Positions 27,810-36,480 of a stretch of DNA of 64,000 nt are shown one piece after another. The notes below the pieces were generated by a model. It was not told the origin of the DNA and did no database searches. It saw only the letters and a list, made by a program, of their open reading frames with translations. Origin of the DNA: Maribacter vaceletii (GTDB taxonomy: Bacteria; Bacteroidota; Bacteroidia; Flavobacteriales; Flavobacteriaceae). Position 1 is the stretch's first letter, and every line of letters begins with the position of its first letter. The position numbers and the translations under genes are program-made. The stretch spans positions 310,001 through 374,000 of the forward strand of contig NZ_RBIQ01000009.1 in NCBI RefSeq assembly GCF_003634105.1, written 5' to 3'.

Positions 27810-28637
27810 ATGACTATTAATTGTAACGAAAACCTTATAGATTTATCTACTCCCAAAATAATGGGTATTTTAAATGTTACTCCCGACTCTTTTTTTGATG
27901 GTGGTAAGTTTAAAAATATAGATGACGCCCTTTTACAAACAGATAAAATGCTCCAAGATGGCGCCACTTTTATAGATGTTGGTGCTTATAGTTCTAAACC
28001 TGGTGCAAATGCTGTTTCTGAGGAAGAAGAGTTAGCTCGTATATTGCCTATTGTGACTCAAATACAAAGCTCTTTTCCTAATTGTATTTTATCTATAGAC
28101 ACTTTTAGAAGTTCCGTTGCTAAAGCATGTGTAGATGCTGGCGCTGCTATAATAAATGATATTTCTGGCGGAAACTTAGATCCAAAAATGTTTACAACCG
28201 TTGCAGCATTAAAAGTGCCTTATATTTTAATGCATATGCGTGGTACTCCACAAAATATGCAGCAAAACACAACGTATAAGAATCTAATAAAAGATATTAT
28301 ATTTTATTTTTCGGAACAAGTCTATAAAGCCAAAGAAGCTGGTATTAATGATATTATTATTGATCCTGGTTTTGGTTTTGCAAAAACCTTAGAGCAGAAT
28401 TATGAACTTTTAAATAAGTTAGATTTACTACAAAACCTAGATGCTCCAATTTTAGCGGGACTAAGTAGAAAGTCTATGATTTATAAAACACTAAAGACTG
28501 ATGCTAATAATGCCCTAAATGGAACTACTGCACTAAACATGGTATGTTTAAACCATGGAGCAGCTATTTTACGAGTTCATGATGTTAAGGAAGCTATGGA
28601 ATGTGTCCAATTATTTAATGCTTTAAAGAAAAACTAA
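27810..28637 (+). CDS. folP: Dihydropteroate synthase
   Basis: FolP condenses 6-hydroxymethyl-dihydropterin diphosphate with p-aminobenzoate in folate synthesis and is the sulfonamide target. The 275-residue TIM barrel has MGILNVTPDSFFDGG, DVGAYSSKPGA, SIDTFRS, INDISGG, LMHMRGTPQNMQ, IDPGFGFAKT, LAGLSRKSM and the terminal RVHDVKE, so all substrate loops are intact. It is divergent from the DUF1599 gene; the ATG at 27810 starts the conserved part directly. Confidence 0.96.
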   Translation: MTINCNENLIDLSTPKIMGILNVTPDSFFDGGKFKNIDDALLQTDKMLQDGATFIDVGAYSSKPGANAVSEEEELARILPIVTQIQSSFPNCILSIDTFRSSVAKACVDAGAAIINDISGGNLDPKMFTTVAALKVPYILMHMRGTPQNMQQNTTYKNLIKDIIFYFSEQVYKAKEAGINDIIIDPGFGFAKTLEQNYELLNKLDLLQNLDAPILAGLSRKSMIYKTLKTDANNALNGTTALNMVCLNHGAAILRVHDVKEAMECVQLFNALKKN

Positions 28638-28645
28638 TAAACATC

Positions 28646-29059
28646 TTATTCAAAAATAGCAGCATTACTTTTAAAGCTTTTAAACTCTAGTGCATTATTA
28701 CTATAATCTAGCACAAACATCGTCTGTTGTTCTCCTTTTTTGCCTTTATACCTAGTTTGTGGTTTTACTAAAAAAGTAATGCCATTATTTTCTAACTTTT
28801 CTTGTATTTTTTTAAACTCGTCTTCTTCTAAAACACAACCAAAATGAGGAATAGGAACTTTAAGATTTTCTACTTTACCACAATAATCTAAGTCTGCAAT
28901 AGCATTAGAAACATGAGCCGAAAGTTGGTGTCCAAAAAAATTAAAATCGACCCAGCTATCTGTTTGTCTTCCTAAAGAACAGCCCAAAATATCTTGATAA
29001 AACAAAATAGTACTCTCTATATCTTTTACTTTAAATGCAAAATGAAAAACTGTATGCAT
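28646..29059 (-). CDS. VOC-family (glyoxalase/dioxygenase-like) protein
   Basis: A 137-residue protein of two beta-alpha-beta-beta-beta units, typical of the vicinal-oxygen-chelate superfamily: FHFAFKVKDIESTILFYQDILGC at the start and FVLDYSNNALEFKSF at the end. Candidate metal ligands are His5 region, His in FGHQLSAH and the C-terminal Glu. No specific reaction can be named. It is 2 bp after the 2-hydroxyacid dehydrogenase gene and convergent with folP (8 bp apart). Confidence 0.85.
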   Translation of the reverse strand: MHTVFHFAFKVKDIESTILFYQDILGCSLGRQTDSWVDFNFFGHQLSAHVSNAIADLDYCGKVENLKVPIPHFGCVLEEDEFKKIQEKLENNGITFLVKPQTRYKGKKGEQQTMFVLDYSNNALEFKSFKSNAAIFE

Positions 29060-29061
29060 AC

Positions 29062-29991
29062 TTAATATCCTTTTTTTAATGAAACTACATTTACTAAGGC
29101 CTTTTTGTTTAGAAAATTCTGATAGTTCTCTATAACTTGTTCTGCAGCACTTTCAATAGAAGTAAGACTAGCTATGTGTGGCGTTATTTTAATTTTTTTA
29201 TGCTCCCAAAATGGATGTTTTTCTGGTAATGGCTCTTCTCTAAAAACATCTAATAAAGCTCCAGATAGTTTAGAAGAGTTTACTAGTTGTAATAAATCTT
29301 CCTCTACCAGATGTTCTCCCCTGCCTACATTAATTAAAAATGCATTAGTTGCTATGCTTTCTAATGTATTTGCATTTAAAATATCTCTTGTCTCTTTCGT
29401 TAACGGCAAAAGGTTAATTAAAAAATTAGTATCCTGTAAGCAATTCTTAAATTCATCTTTTCCATGAAAACTGGTAACCCCAGAAAGTTGTTTTTTAGAA
29501 TTACCCCACCCTTTTACTTTAAAACCAAGGCTAGAAAAATTCTGAGCAACGTACCCTCCTATACTCCCCAAACCAAGTATTGTTACAGTAACATTTTTAA
29601 AAGAAGCATACCCATGTTGCTCCCATTTTTTTTCTTTTTGTTGGGACAAATAAAGACTTGTATTCTTAAGTTCTCCTAAAACTACTGCTGCTAAAAACTC
29701 CCACATATCTTGTGTTAGCTTAGTATCCACAATTCTGGTAACTACCGTATTTGGTGGTAACGTTTGCGAATTAGTTATATGGTCTATAGATGCTCCTACA
29801 GACTGTACCACCTTTACGTTAGGGAATGTATTAAATACGTCTTTTTTAGGTTTCCAACATAGTATAAAATCTACCAAAGAGGCATCTTTTACCTCTGGAT
29901 AAACTTCTATTGTTTCTTCTGGCAATTTTTCTATTAATTGTTTGTGCCAAGGATCAGGGTTCTTATTTTCAAAAATTAAGAGTATACTCAT
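29062..29991 (-). CDS. D-2-hydroxyacid dehydrogenase (glyoxylate/hydroxypyruvate reductase type)
   Basis: A 309-residue NAD(P)-dependent dehydrogenase. Nucleotide site VTILGLGSIGGYVAQNF; catalytic Arg in LINVGRGEHLVEEDL, Glu in DVFREEPLPEKHPFW and His in ITPHIASLT. The LPLTKETRDILN motif places it near GhrA-type glyoxylate/hydroxypyruvate reductases. It forms a two-gene unit with the VOC protein and is divergent from an Lrp-type regulator that might control it. Exact substrate is not determinable from sequence. Confidence 0.88.
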   Translation of the reverse strand: MSILLIFENKNPDPWHKQLIEKLPEETIEVYPEVKDASLVDFILCWKPKKDVFNTFPNVKVVQSVGASIDHITNSQTLPPNTVVTRIVDTKLTQDMWEFLAAVVLGELKNTSLYLSQQKEKKWEQHGYASFKNVTVTILGLGSIGGYVAQNFSSLGFKVKGWGNSKKQLSGVTSFHGKDEFKNCLQDTNFLINLLPLTKETRDILNANTLESIATNAFLINVGRGEHLVEEDLLQLVNSSKLSGALLDVFREEPLPEKHPFWEHKKIKITPHIASLTSIESAAEQVIENYQNFLNKKALVNVVSLKKGY

Positions 29992-30008
29992 GCTATTTGT
30001 ATTTACAC

Positions 30009-30037
30009 CAAAAGTATATTGAAATTTGAATTTACAA
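30009..30037 (-). promoter_or_regulatory. Candidate promoter of the dehydrogenase-VOC pair
   Basis: On the minus strand TTG (30037-30035), 18 bases, then TACTTTTG (30016-30009) matches the Flavobacteria -33/-7 pattern; the ATG at 29991 is about 18 bases beyond. Pattern match only. Confidence 0.45.
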
Positions 30038-30110
30038 AAATAGATTCATTGGCTAGAACATAATATTTAACCGAAAAAAGTTTATTTTTATAAAAAATAA
30101 GATAGATTCC

Positions 30111-30521
30111 ATGGTTGATGCTATTGATATAGAATTAATACGTTTTTTAAAAGATAATTCTAGATTGTCTTTTGCAGATTTAGGAAGAAAGATAAACCTA
30201 TCTCCTTCCGCAGTACGAGATCGTGTTCAGAAAATGGAAGATTTAGGCATTATTCAGAAATACGGTATTACAATAGACAATAAAAAACTAGGATACGACT
30301 TAGAAGCCTTTATTTTACTTAAAATTTTTCCGGGCCAACTAAAACATATTTTAGAAATAATTAAGGATTTTCCTGAAGTAAAAGAAGCACATAGAATTAC
30401 TGGTAGCCAGAACATACATTTAAAAGTAGTATTAAAGAACCAAATTGCGTTACAAAAACTTTTAGACCAACTAATGGTCTTTGGGGATACTAACACATTT
30501 CTTATTTTATCAGAAATTTAG
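30111..30521 (+). CDS. Lrp/AsnC-family transcriptional regulator
   Basis: A 136-residue protein: N-terminal winged helix-turn-helix (DIELIRFLKDNSRLSFADLGRKINLSPSAVRDRVQKMEDLGII, split here as one family motif) and C-terminal ligand-binding ferredoxin-like fold with VKEAHRITGSQNIHLKVVL. It is slightly shorter than the 150-residue average of the family. Members respond to amino acids or related small molecules. Divergent placement suggests it regulates the 2-hydroxyacid dehydrogenase-VOC pair and itself. Confidence 0.92.
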   Translation: MVDAIDIELIRFLKDNSRLSFADLGRKINLSPSAVRDRVQKMEDLGIIQKYGITIDNKKLGYDLEAFILLKIFPGQLKHILEIIKDFPEVKEAHRITGSQNIHLKVVLKNQIALQKLLDQLMVFGDTNTFLILSEI

Positions 30522-30604
30522 TTTTTAATATAGCATTTTAGAAAAAATAGCGTTACACTACTAATAGATTTTATTTTACCTAATTTTACAAAAACGATTA
30601 ACCA

Positions 30605-31390
30605 TTGGATTTTCTAAATTTTTTAGACTTAAGAATAACAGACATTATAGATATTATCTTAGTGGCTATTCTGCTCTATTATATTTATAAATTAATTCGC
30701 GGTTCTGTAGCCATAAATATTTTTATTGGTATTGTAATAGTTTGGGGCTTCTGGAAACTTACCGAGCTTCTTGGCATGGAAATGATAAGTAGCATGGTTG
30801 GTGCTTTTATGCAAGTTGGTTTAATTGCGCTTATTATAGTTTTTCAGCAAGAAATACGAAAATTTCTTTTAATGATTGGTTCAACCAATTTTTCTAACAA
30901 ACGAAATTTTATAAAACATTTTAAATTCCTAAAACAAGAGAGTCTTTCTACAAGCGTAAATGTAGACGAACTTATAAGTGCTTGCGACAAAATGGCGACC
31001 ACTAAAACAGGAGCAATCATAGTTTTAGAGCGCAACAACTCTTTAGATTTTATTAAATCGTCTGGAGATACCATGCATATAGAAATTAATCAGCCAATTG
31101 TAGAAAGTATATTTTATAAAAATAGCACATTACACGATGGTGCTGCTGTTGTTTCTGGCAATTATATTGTTGCTACTCGTGTAATTTTACCTGTTTCTAA
31201 TGAACGTAGTATTCCTTTGCGTTTTGGATTACGACACAGAGCTGCTGTTGGTATTACCGAAAAGACAGATGCTCTTGCTATTGTTGTTAGCGAAGAAACC
31301 GGACTTATTTCTTATATTAAAAACGGAGAGTTTATTCTTTACAAAGACACCCAAGAACTTATAGAAATGATTAAGGAAGACTTAGTGTAA
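30605..31390 (+). CDS. cdaA: Diadenylate cyclase CdaA
   Basis: CdaA makes the second messenger cyclic di-AMP from two ATP at the inner membrane. The 261-residue protein has three N-terminal helices (DIILVAILLYYIYKLI, IFIGIVIVWGFWKL, FMQVGLIALIIVF) and a DAC (DisA_N) domain with LHDGAAVV (Asp178-Gly-Ala) and LRFGLRHRAAVGITE. The start is TTG at 30605: the encoded MDFLNFLDLRITDIIDI is the usual beginning and no ATG lies nearby. In many Bacteroidota folP directly precedes this gene; here three genes intervene. It is convergent with the ABC exporter, 3 bp apart. Confidence 0.94.
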   Translation: MDFLNFLDLRITDIIDIILVAILLYYIYKLIRGSVAINIFIGIVIVWGFWKLTELLGMEMISSMVGAFMQVGLIALIIVFQQEIRKFLLMIGSTNFSNKRNFIKHFKFLKQESLSTSVNVDELISACDKMATTKTGAIIVLERNNSLDFIKSSGDTMHIEINQPIVESIFYKNSTLHDGAAVVSGNYIVATRVILPVSNERSIPLRFGLRHRAAVGITEKTDALAIVVSEETGLISYIKNGEFILYKDTQELIEMIKEDLV

Positions 31391-31393
31391 TAG

Positions 31394-33160
31394 CTACGCT
31401 ACTTCTTCCGATAAAAATTGCGCTTCGTACAAATTACTATAATAGCCGTTTGCATTTAGCAACTCTTTATGTGTACCAGTTTCTACAATTTTACCAGCTT
31501 CCATAACAATAATTTTATCGGCTTGTTTTATAGTTGCTAAACGGTGTGCTATAATAATAGAGGTTCTGCCTTGGGTAATTTTCTCTGTAGCACTTTGTAT
31601 TAATTGCTCGGAATAAGTATCTACAGAAGAGGTTGCTTCATCTAAAATTAAAATGCTAGGGTTACTCACATAAGCCCTTAAAAAAGCAATTAATTGCCTT
31701 TGTCCGCTAGATAGCATTGCGCCACGTTCCTTAACATCATAACTATACCCACCAGGTAAACTAGTAACAAAATCATGCACTCCTATTTCTTTGGCAGCTG
31801 CTTCTATTTTGTCTATGGTAACCAATTTTTCTTTTAAAGAAATATTATTCTCTATAGTATCTGCAAAAAGGAAAACGTCTTGTAATACTACTGCTATTTT
31901 TTCTCTTAAAGAAGGTAAGTTAAAGTCCTTTATATTTATGTCATCAATCAAAATTGCTCCAGAATTAATTTCATAAAATCTATTTAGTAAATTAATTATG
32001 GTAGATTTTCCTGCACCTGTAGCACCTACAATAGCAACCGTTTCTCCTGCTTTTACATCAAAAGAAATACCGTGTAACACCTCTTCGTCTTCTACATAAC
32101 TAAAATGCACATTTTTAAAAGAAATATTGCCCTTTACATCTTCCTTTTCAATAGTACCGGTATTAGTAATAGCACTATCTGTATCTAATATTTTAAATAC
32201 TCTATTTGCAGCAACCATTCCCATTTGTAGGGTGTTAAATTTATCGGCAATTTGGCGTAATGGTCTAAATAATAAATCAATCAGAAAGAAAAAAGCAAAA
32301 ACATCTCCAACCTCATTTGCTCCTATGTTTACTACATTTTGTAAAATTCCAAACCAAACCACAAGACCAATTGCTATAGAAGAAACAATTTCTGCAATAG
32401 GAAAAAAGATAGAGTTATACCAAACCGTTTTTAACCATGCATTTTTATGCTTTTCATTAATGTCTCTAAACTTAGCGCTCTCTATTTTTTCGCGAGTAAA
32501 AAGCTGTACAATTTTCATTCCTGTAATTCGCTCTTGCACAAAAGAATTCAAATTAGAAACCTGTGTTCTTACTTCATTAAAAGCCACTTTCATTGCTTTC
32601 TGAAAAACACGTGTTGCATATAGTATTATAGGCATTAAAGCAAAAACAATAAGTGCCAATTTCCAGTTTAGATATAGCATAACTACTGCAGCTGCTAGCA
32701 TCTTTAATAAATCGGCCACAATAACAAAAAACCCTTGGCTAAAAATTTCTCCAATACGCTGCATATCTGCCACAGCACGGGTTACTAAAACCCCTAAAGA
32801 AGAAGTATCAAAATACTTCATTTTAAAGCCTAGCATTTTTTTAAAAAGGTTTACTCTAATATCTTTTATTACAGATTCTCCCAGCCAGTTAGCATAGTAA
32901 TTAAACAATAATTGGCAAGTAACTTGCGCTATAAGCACCCCTACCAATGCAAGTATGTAAATTCCTAATACATCTGCATCTTTTGCTTTTATTCCGTCAT
33001 TAATAACACGCCCTACTAACATAGGAGTCATTACCGCAAAAATAGATACTAATATTGCGGCAAGTGCAACACCATAAAACGTAGCCCTATATGGCTTGGT
33101 ATGTTGCATTAATCGATTAAAAAGGCTTTTGTCAAATGCTTTTCCGGAATCTTTATCCAT
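31394..33160 (-). CDS. ABC transporter, fused permease and ATPase (MsbA type)
   Basis: A 588-residue half-transporter: six membrane helices in the first ~330 residues (ABC type-1 fold, with YATRVFQKAMKVAFNEVRTQVS coupling region) and an ATPase domain with Walker A GATGAGKST, Q-loop VVLQDVFLFADTI, signature LSSGQRQL, Walker B ILILDEATSSVD and switch His in IIAHRLAT. Such exporters move lipids or drugs and act as dimers. It starts 1 bp after the truA stop, so truA and this gene are co-transcribed. Lipid A-core flippase is the usual guess, but specificity is open. Confidence 0.9.
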   Translation of the reverse strand: MDKDSGKAFDKSLFNRLMQHTKPYRATFYGVALAAILVSIFAVMTPMLVGRVINDGIKAKDADVLGIYILALVGVLIAQVTCQLLFNYYANWLGESVIKDIRVNLFKKMLGFKMKYFDTSSLGVLVTRAVADMQRIGEIFSQGFFVIVADLLKMLAAAVVMLYLNWKLALIVFALMPIILYATRVFQKAMKVAFNEVRTQVSNLNSFVQERITGMKIVQLFTREKIESAKFRDINEKHKNAWLKTVWYNSIFFPIAEIVSSIAIGLVVWFGILQNVVNIGANEVGDVFAFFFLIDLLFRPLRQIADKFNTLQMGMVAANRVFKILDTDSAITNTGTIEKEDVKGNISFKNVHFSYVEDEEVLHGISFDVKAGETVAIVGATGAGKSTIINLLNRFYEINSGAILIDDINIKDFNLPSLREKIAVVLQDVFLFADTIENNISLKEKLVTIDKIEAAAKEIGVHDFVTSLPGGYSYDVKERGAMLSSGQRQLIAFLRAYVSNPSILILDEATSSVDTYSEQLIQSATEKITQGRTSIIIAHRLATIKQADKIIVMEAGKIVETGTHKELLNANGYYSNLYEAQFLSEEVA

Positions 33161-33161
33161 A

Positions 33162-33902
33162 CTACTCTACAATTGCTTTTGGGTATAAAACTTGGGTCAA
33201 ATATAACCCTTTTGCGGGTACAGAAACACCAGCATTAGCCCTATCCTTACTTTTTATAATAGTATTAACATCTTTGACCGTTAGTTTCCCTTTTCCTACC
33301 TCTAAAAGTGTCCCTACAATAGCTCTAACCATGTTTCTTAAAAACCTATTTGCTGTAATGGTAAATACTAAATTCTCGTTATTCTGTGTCCATTCTGCCT
33401 TTGTTATAGCGCACAAATAGGTATACACATCGGTATTACTTTTAGAAAAACACTCAAAATCTTCCTCGGTAAGTAAAATTTTAGCCGCAGTATTCATTGC
33501 TGCAATATCTAGAGGTTGTTTTACATAATGCGCCGCATCAGTAGCAAAAGGGTCTTTCTGTTGTCTAATCCAATATTCATAGGTACGCGCAGTAGCATTA
33601 AACCTAGCATGTGCATCTTCTTTTACGGCTACTATTTTTTGCACCGCAATATCGTCTGGTAAATAAGAATTTAATTTGTACTCTAAATTTTTAATCTCTA
33701 AAGATTCTATATCAAAATGCGCATACATTTGCTTTGCATGTACCCCAGCATCTGTTCTACCAGCGCCTGTTAAAACTATGGTTTGGTTTAGTATCGTAGA
33801 CATTGCTTTTTCTAACACCTCTTGTACCGTAATAGCATTGGGTTGGCGTTGCCATCCATGATATTGTTTCCCGAAGTATGAAAATTGAATAAAAAATCTC
33901 AA
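33162..33902 (-). CDS. truA: tRNA pseudouridine(38-40) synthase
   Basis: TruA converts uridines 38-40 of the anticodon arm to pseudouridine. The 246-residue length fits. The catalytic motif GAGRTDAGVHA gives Asp51; HARFNATARTYEYWI and the C-terminal FLRNMVRAIVGTLLEVGKG are family blocks. The chosen ATG (MRFFIQFSYFGKQYHGWQRQ) begins the conserved domain. It precedes the ABC exporter gene and is divergent from the phosphoesterase gene. Confidence 0.95.
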   Translation of the reverse strand: MRFFIQFSYFGKQYHGWQRQPNAITVQEVLEKAMSTILNQTIVLTGAGRTDAGVHAKQMYAHFDIESLEIKNLEYKLNSYLPDDIAVQKIVAVKEDAHARFNATARTYEYWIRQQKDPFATDAAHYVKQPLDIAAMNTAAKILLTEEDFECFSKSNTDVYTYLCAITKAEWTQNNENLVFTITANRFLRNMVRAIVGTLLEVGKGKLTVKDVNTIIKSKDRANAGVSVPAKGLYLTQVLYPKAIVE

Positions 33903-33981
33903 AAGAATAGGCTAATTTTGTGAAGCTACAAAGATACTTTTTATAACCCATTTTTGCAGTATTTAAAAATTAGCATATAGT

Positions 33982-34476
33982 TTGACAAAAATCCTTCTTC
34001 TTTCCGATACACATTCTCATATAGATGACACCATTTTAAAATACGCAAAACAGGCCGATGAAATTTGGCATGCCGGAGATATTGGCTCTTTAGAAGTTAC
34101 CGATGCTTTACAGAAAATAAAGCCTTTACGGGCTGTTCATGGTAATATAGATGACCACGTACTACAAAAAGAATTTCCAGAAAACAACCGTTTTATGTGC
34201 GAAGGGGTAGATGTTTACATGACCCATATTGGTGGCTACCCTCCTAAATATAATATAAGAACACGCGATATTATTAAGCAAAACCCACCCAAACTATTTA
34301 TTTCTGGACACTCTCATATTTTAAAAGTTATGATGGATAAAAATCTTGGAGTACTACACATGAACCCTGGCGCTTGTGGCAAACACGGTTTTCACCAAAT
34401 GCGAACCATGCTTAGGTTTGTAATTACCGGGGACCAAATAAAAGATTTAGAAGTAATTGAAATAGGAAAGCGTTAA
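33982..34476 (+). CDS. YfcE/MJ0936-type metallophosphoesterase
   Basis: A 164-residue calcineurin-like phosphoesterase with all metal motifs in order: LSDTHSHID (Asp9, His11), HAGDIG, VHGNIDD, MTHIGGYPPKY and ISGHSHILKV. Family members hydrolyse phosphodiesters such as bis-p-nitrophenyl phosphate or act on 2',3'-cAMP; the physiological substrate is unknown. The start is TTG at 33982 (MTKILLLSDTHSH), since no ATG lies closer to the first conserved Asp. It is the last core gene before the accessory island. Confidence 0.9.
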   Translation: MTKILLLSDTHSHIDDTILKYAKQADEIWHAGDIGSLEVTDALQKIKPLRAVHGNIDDHVLQKEFPENNRFMCEGVDVYMTHIGGYPPKYNIRTRDIIKQNPPKLFISGHSHILKVMMDKNLGVLHMNPGACGKHGFHQMRTMLRFVITGDQIKDLEVIEIGKR

Positions 34477-34495
34477 ATTGTAGAATACAACAAAA

Positions 34496-34591
34496 TTATA
34501 CCAAGCCTACTACTGCAATTAAAACCAAATAAATTGTAGCGTATATTAAAGCTTTTAGTTTGTATTTTTCTATGTTGTATATAGTAGCCAT
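34496..34591 (-). CDS. Possible 31-residue single-helix membrane peptide
   Basis: An ATG frame of 31 residues on the minus strand begins MATIYNIEKYKLKALIYA and ends in a hydrophobic helix (TIYLVLIAVVGLV). A GTGAGGA purine stretch lies just before the ATG. It is convergent with the phosphoesterase gene. The frame is too short for composition to prove coding; small single-helix proteins of this shape do exist in Bacteroidota, but I recognise no family. Confidence 0.28.
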   Translation of the reverse strand: MATIYNIEKYKLKALIYATIYLVLIAVVGLV

Positions 34592-34704
34592 TCCTCACAT
34601 TTTTACCTCTACAAGGTACTTTTTAAACCCCCAATAGCAGGAAACATATTATCTAAATAATAACACATATGTTTAAAGCATAGTAGCAACTACCTTTTTT
34701 TACA

Positions 34705-34840
34705 CAAAACCGTTATTTACATAACTGTTAATAATTTCTTACAAGCAAATGTAGTTTGTACTATAACTTCTTTTATTTTTGAGGCACTTCCCCCTATTTA
34801 TTATATACTAACGATTAAAAATTCCTGTTATCCGGGAGTT
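34705..34840 (+). repeat. Island leader repeat, copy 1
   Basis: Runs from AAAACCGTTATTTA through AAATGTAGTTTGTACTATAA, TTCTTTTATTTTTGAGGCAC, TTCCC and an end hairpin-like TCCGGGAGTTAGC. Copy 2 is at 40631-40780 with the same order of blocks (for example ATGTAGTTTATACTGTAATT and TTCTTTTATTTTTGAG). Each copy ends 15-25 bp before the start codon of the next gene (34862, 40794). Confidence 0.7.
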
Positions 34841-34861
34841 AGCCATAATTTACCTTCCAAA

Positions 34862-36304
34862 GTGAAATTAGAAGAAATAATCAGAAATCTTGACTACAGC
34901 AAATTTACTTTGGACTTACCAGACGGAATAACAAGTGGGTTTTATTTAAATTTTATCAGAGTTGAAAACTTTGACAAATTGTTTCTTAAAGCACATAAAG
35001 AGTTTAATGAAACAAAAAGCTTAGAAAAACAGAAAAAGATATTAAATGAAGAGGTAAAAGTCTATAAAGCTTTGACTAGTTATTTAAAAAAAACAATCTC
35101 GGGAATTGATAAAAAAACCACTAATTTAATTACTTCATTTAATCCCGAATCAAAAGAACATATTGAATCAACACTAACTGATTTTTTTAAGTATGATGAA
35201 AGCTTGAGCTTTGAAGAAAAAATAAAAATTCAAACTTTAAAAAAATTGAATCAGCAACTTACTGAATCTGAACAAGCAATTTTCGAATTAGAAAACTATG
35301 AATTTTCAACTTACAAATATGAAGATTTTCTAGGTGGTGATTTTTATTTGAGATTTGCAAAAGAAAGAATAATTTATAAAGAAATTAGTATTGGAAATAT
35401 AAGACACGGAAGCAGTATATTATATAAAGATGAAACACAGAAAAAAGATAAAAACGATTTGTTAAATATTCTAGCTTTTCTTCAAGCTTCACCTAACTTT
35501 ATTATTACTAACAATAAGTATTACAACGAAAAACTGACAAACATTTACAAGGAGTTTGATATACTTGACCTTCTAACCTTGAATAGCAGCAAGTTCTTTA
35601 ACAATCCAAAAGGAGAGTTTCGAACTTTGGCTACACCTATATTGAAACTTTATAAAAAAACAAATTTCACTATTCTTCCAGAAATCAATATGCCACAATT
35701 ATTTGATTTATATCACTCTTCTTTAAAACAAATAGAACCATTACCTAGGTGTGTTTTTTTGTTTAGAATTGTAGAGTATGGAAAAAACTACCATTATCAG
35801 CAGTTATTTAGACCAAACAATATTGAATTGAAAGATGTTATCGAATATTACTATGAAAAGGTTGTAGAACATAAATTTATTCCTCTTTACTTTTTAGATT
35901 ATGGTTCAAACTGGGATTCTAAAACTGATTCAATGATTAAAAAGAGAAAAACTCAATACAGAAACCTAATGGTTGAATTGAAAAAGAAATCAAAGGAATT
36001 AATAAAATACTGGAATAATCATAACTATTTAAAATCAAAATCTTTAGGAGAGATTATTTATAACACTGGAAGAAATACAGTTGCTCACGGAGGAAATGGT
36101 AATCAAAATATAAATTATGACTATGACAACAAGTATAAACATATAAATGATGTAAATGTCTTTCTTGAATTAATTGCAAGATATCTAATAGAAATTCAAA
36201 ATCCGAAATTAAAAGATATTGTTCATCGACAAAAGAGTATTTACGAAAAAAACTGTTCTCATTTGAAAATGATGAAAGACAAACAACCGATTATTAAAAT
36301 ATAA
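34862..36304 (+). CDS. HEPN-like protein, possible RNase or defence factor
   Basis: A 480-residue soluble protein with no signal or membrane segment. The start is GTG at 34862; no ATG precedes the first conserved-looking stretch. Residues ~50-170 are charged and coiled-coil-like, and the middle shows no domain I know. Near the C-terminus NTGRNTVAHGGNG contains R-x4-H (Arg404 to His409), the RNase signature of HEPN domains, followed by a helix (NVFLELIARYLIEIQN) as in HEPN folds. HEPN proteins of this size are often toxins or anti-phage effectors; that role is inferred only. It is the first island gene and is flanked by the leader repeat and spacer B. Confidence 0.6.
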   Translation: MKLEEIIRNLDYSKFTLDLPDGITSGFYLNFIRVENFDKLFLKAHKEFNETKSLEKQKKILNEEVKVYKALTSYLKKTISGIDKKTTNLITSFNPESKEHIESTLTDFFKYDESLSFEEKIKIQTLKKLNQQLTESEQAIFELENYEFSTYKYEDFLGGDFYLRFAKERIIYKEISIGNIRHGSSILYKDETQKKDKNDLLNILAFLQASPNFIITNNKYYNEKLTNIYKEFDILDLLTLNSSKFFNNPKGEFRTLATPILKLYKKTNFTILPEINMPQLFDLYHSSLKQIEPLPRCVFLFRIVEYGKNYHYQQLFRPNNIELKDVIEYYYEKVVEHKFIPLYFLDYGSNWDSKTDSMIKKRKTQYRNLMVELKKKSKELIKYWNNHNYLKSKSLGEIIYNTGRNTVAHGGNGNQNINYDYDNKYKHINDVNVFLELIARYLIEIQNPKLKDIVHRQKSIYEKNCSHLKMMKDKQPIIKI

Positions 36305-36480
36305 AAAACTATGGCTAACAACGTGTATAATTAATGGCTAGTCCTCGCCTACTTACGAAAATCCTCGCGGATTTTCTATTCGGTTTGTATTTGCTAAATT
36401 AGGTGCTTGAACACGCCACTAATCATACACAAAACCGTTGTAGCTAATTAAAAAATAGTGTCAACTCAAAATGAATATTT
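36305..36480 (+). repeat. Spacer B with imperfect inverted-repeat ends
   Basis: Left end GGCTAACAACGTGTATAATT (36313-) pairs imperfectly with right end TCATACACAAAACCGTTGT (36423-36441), leaving unpaired bases. Inside are CTCGCCTACTTACG, the hairpin GAAAATCCTCGCGGATTTTC and TTCGGTTTGTATTTGCTAAA; the same blocks recur in spacer E. Confidence 0.7.

Larger units (their letters stand above)
34477..34861. other. Spacer A, left edge of the island
   Basis: A 385-bp gap after the phosphoesterase gene. It holds a possible 31-codon minus-strand frame (34496-34591), an ACAAAACCGTTATTT block like the spacer right ends downstream, and the first copy of a ~135-bp repeat (34705-34840) that recurs before the DUF3784 gene. 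Confidence 0.55.
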
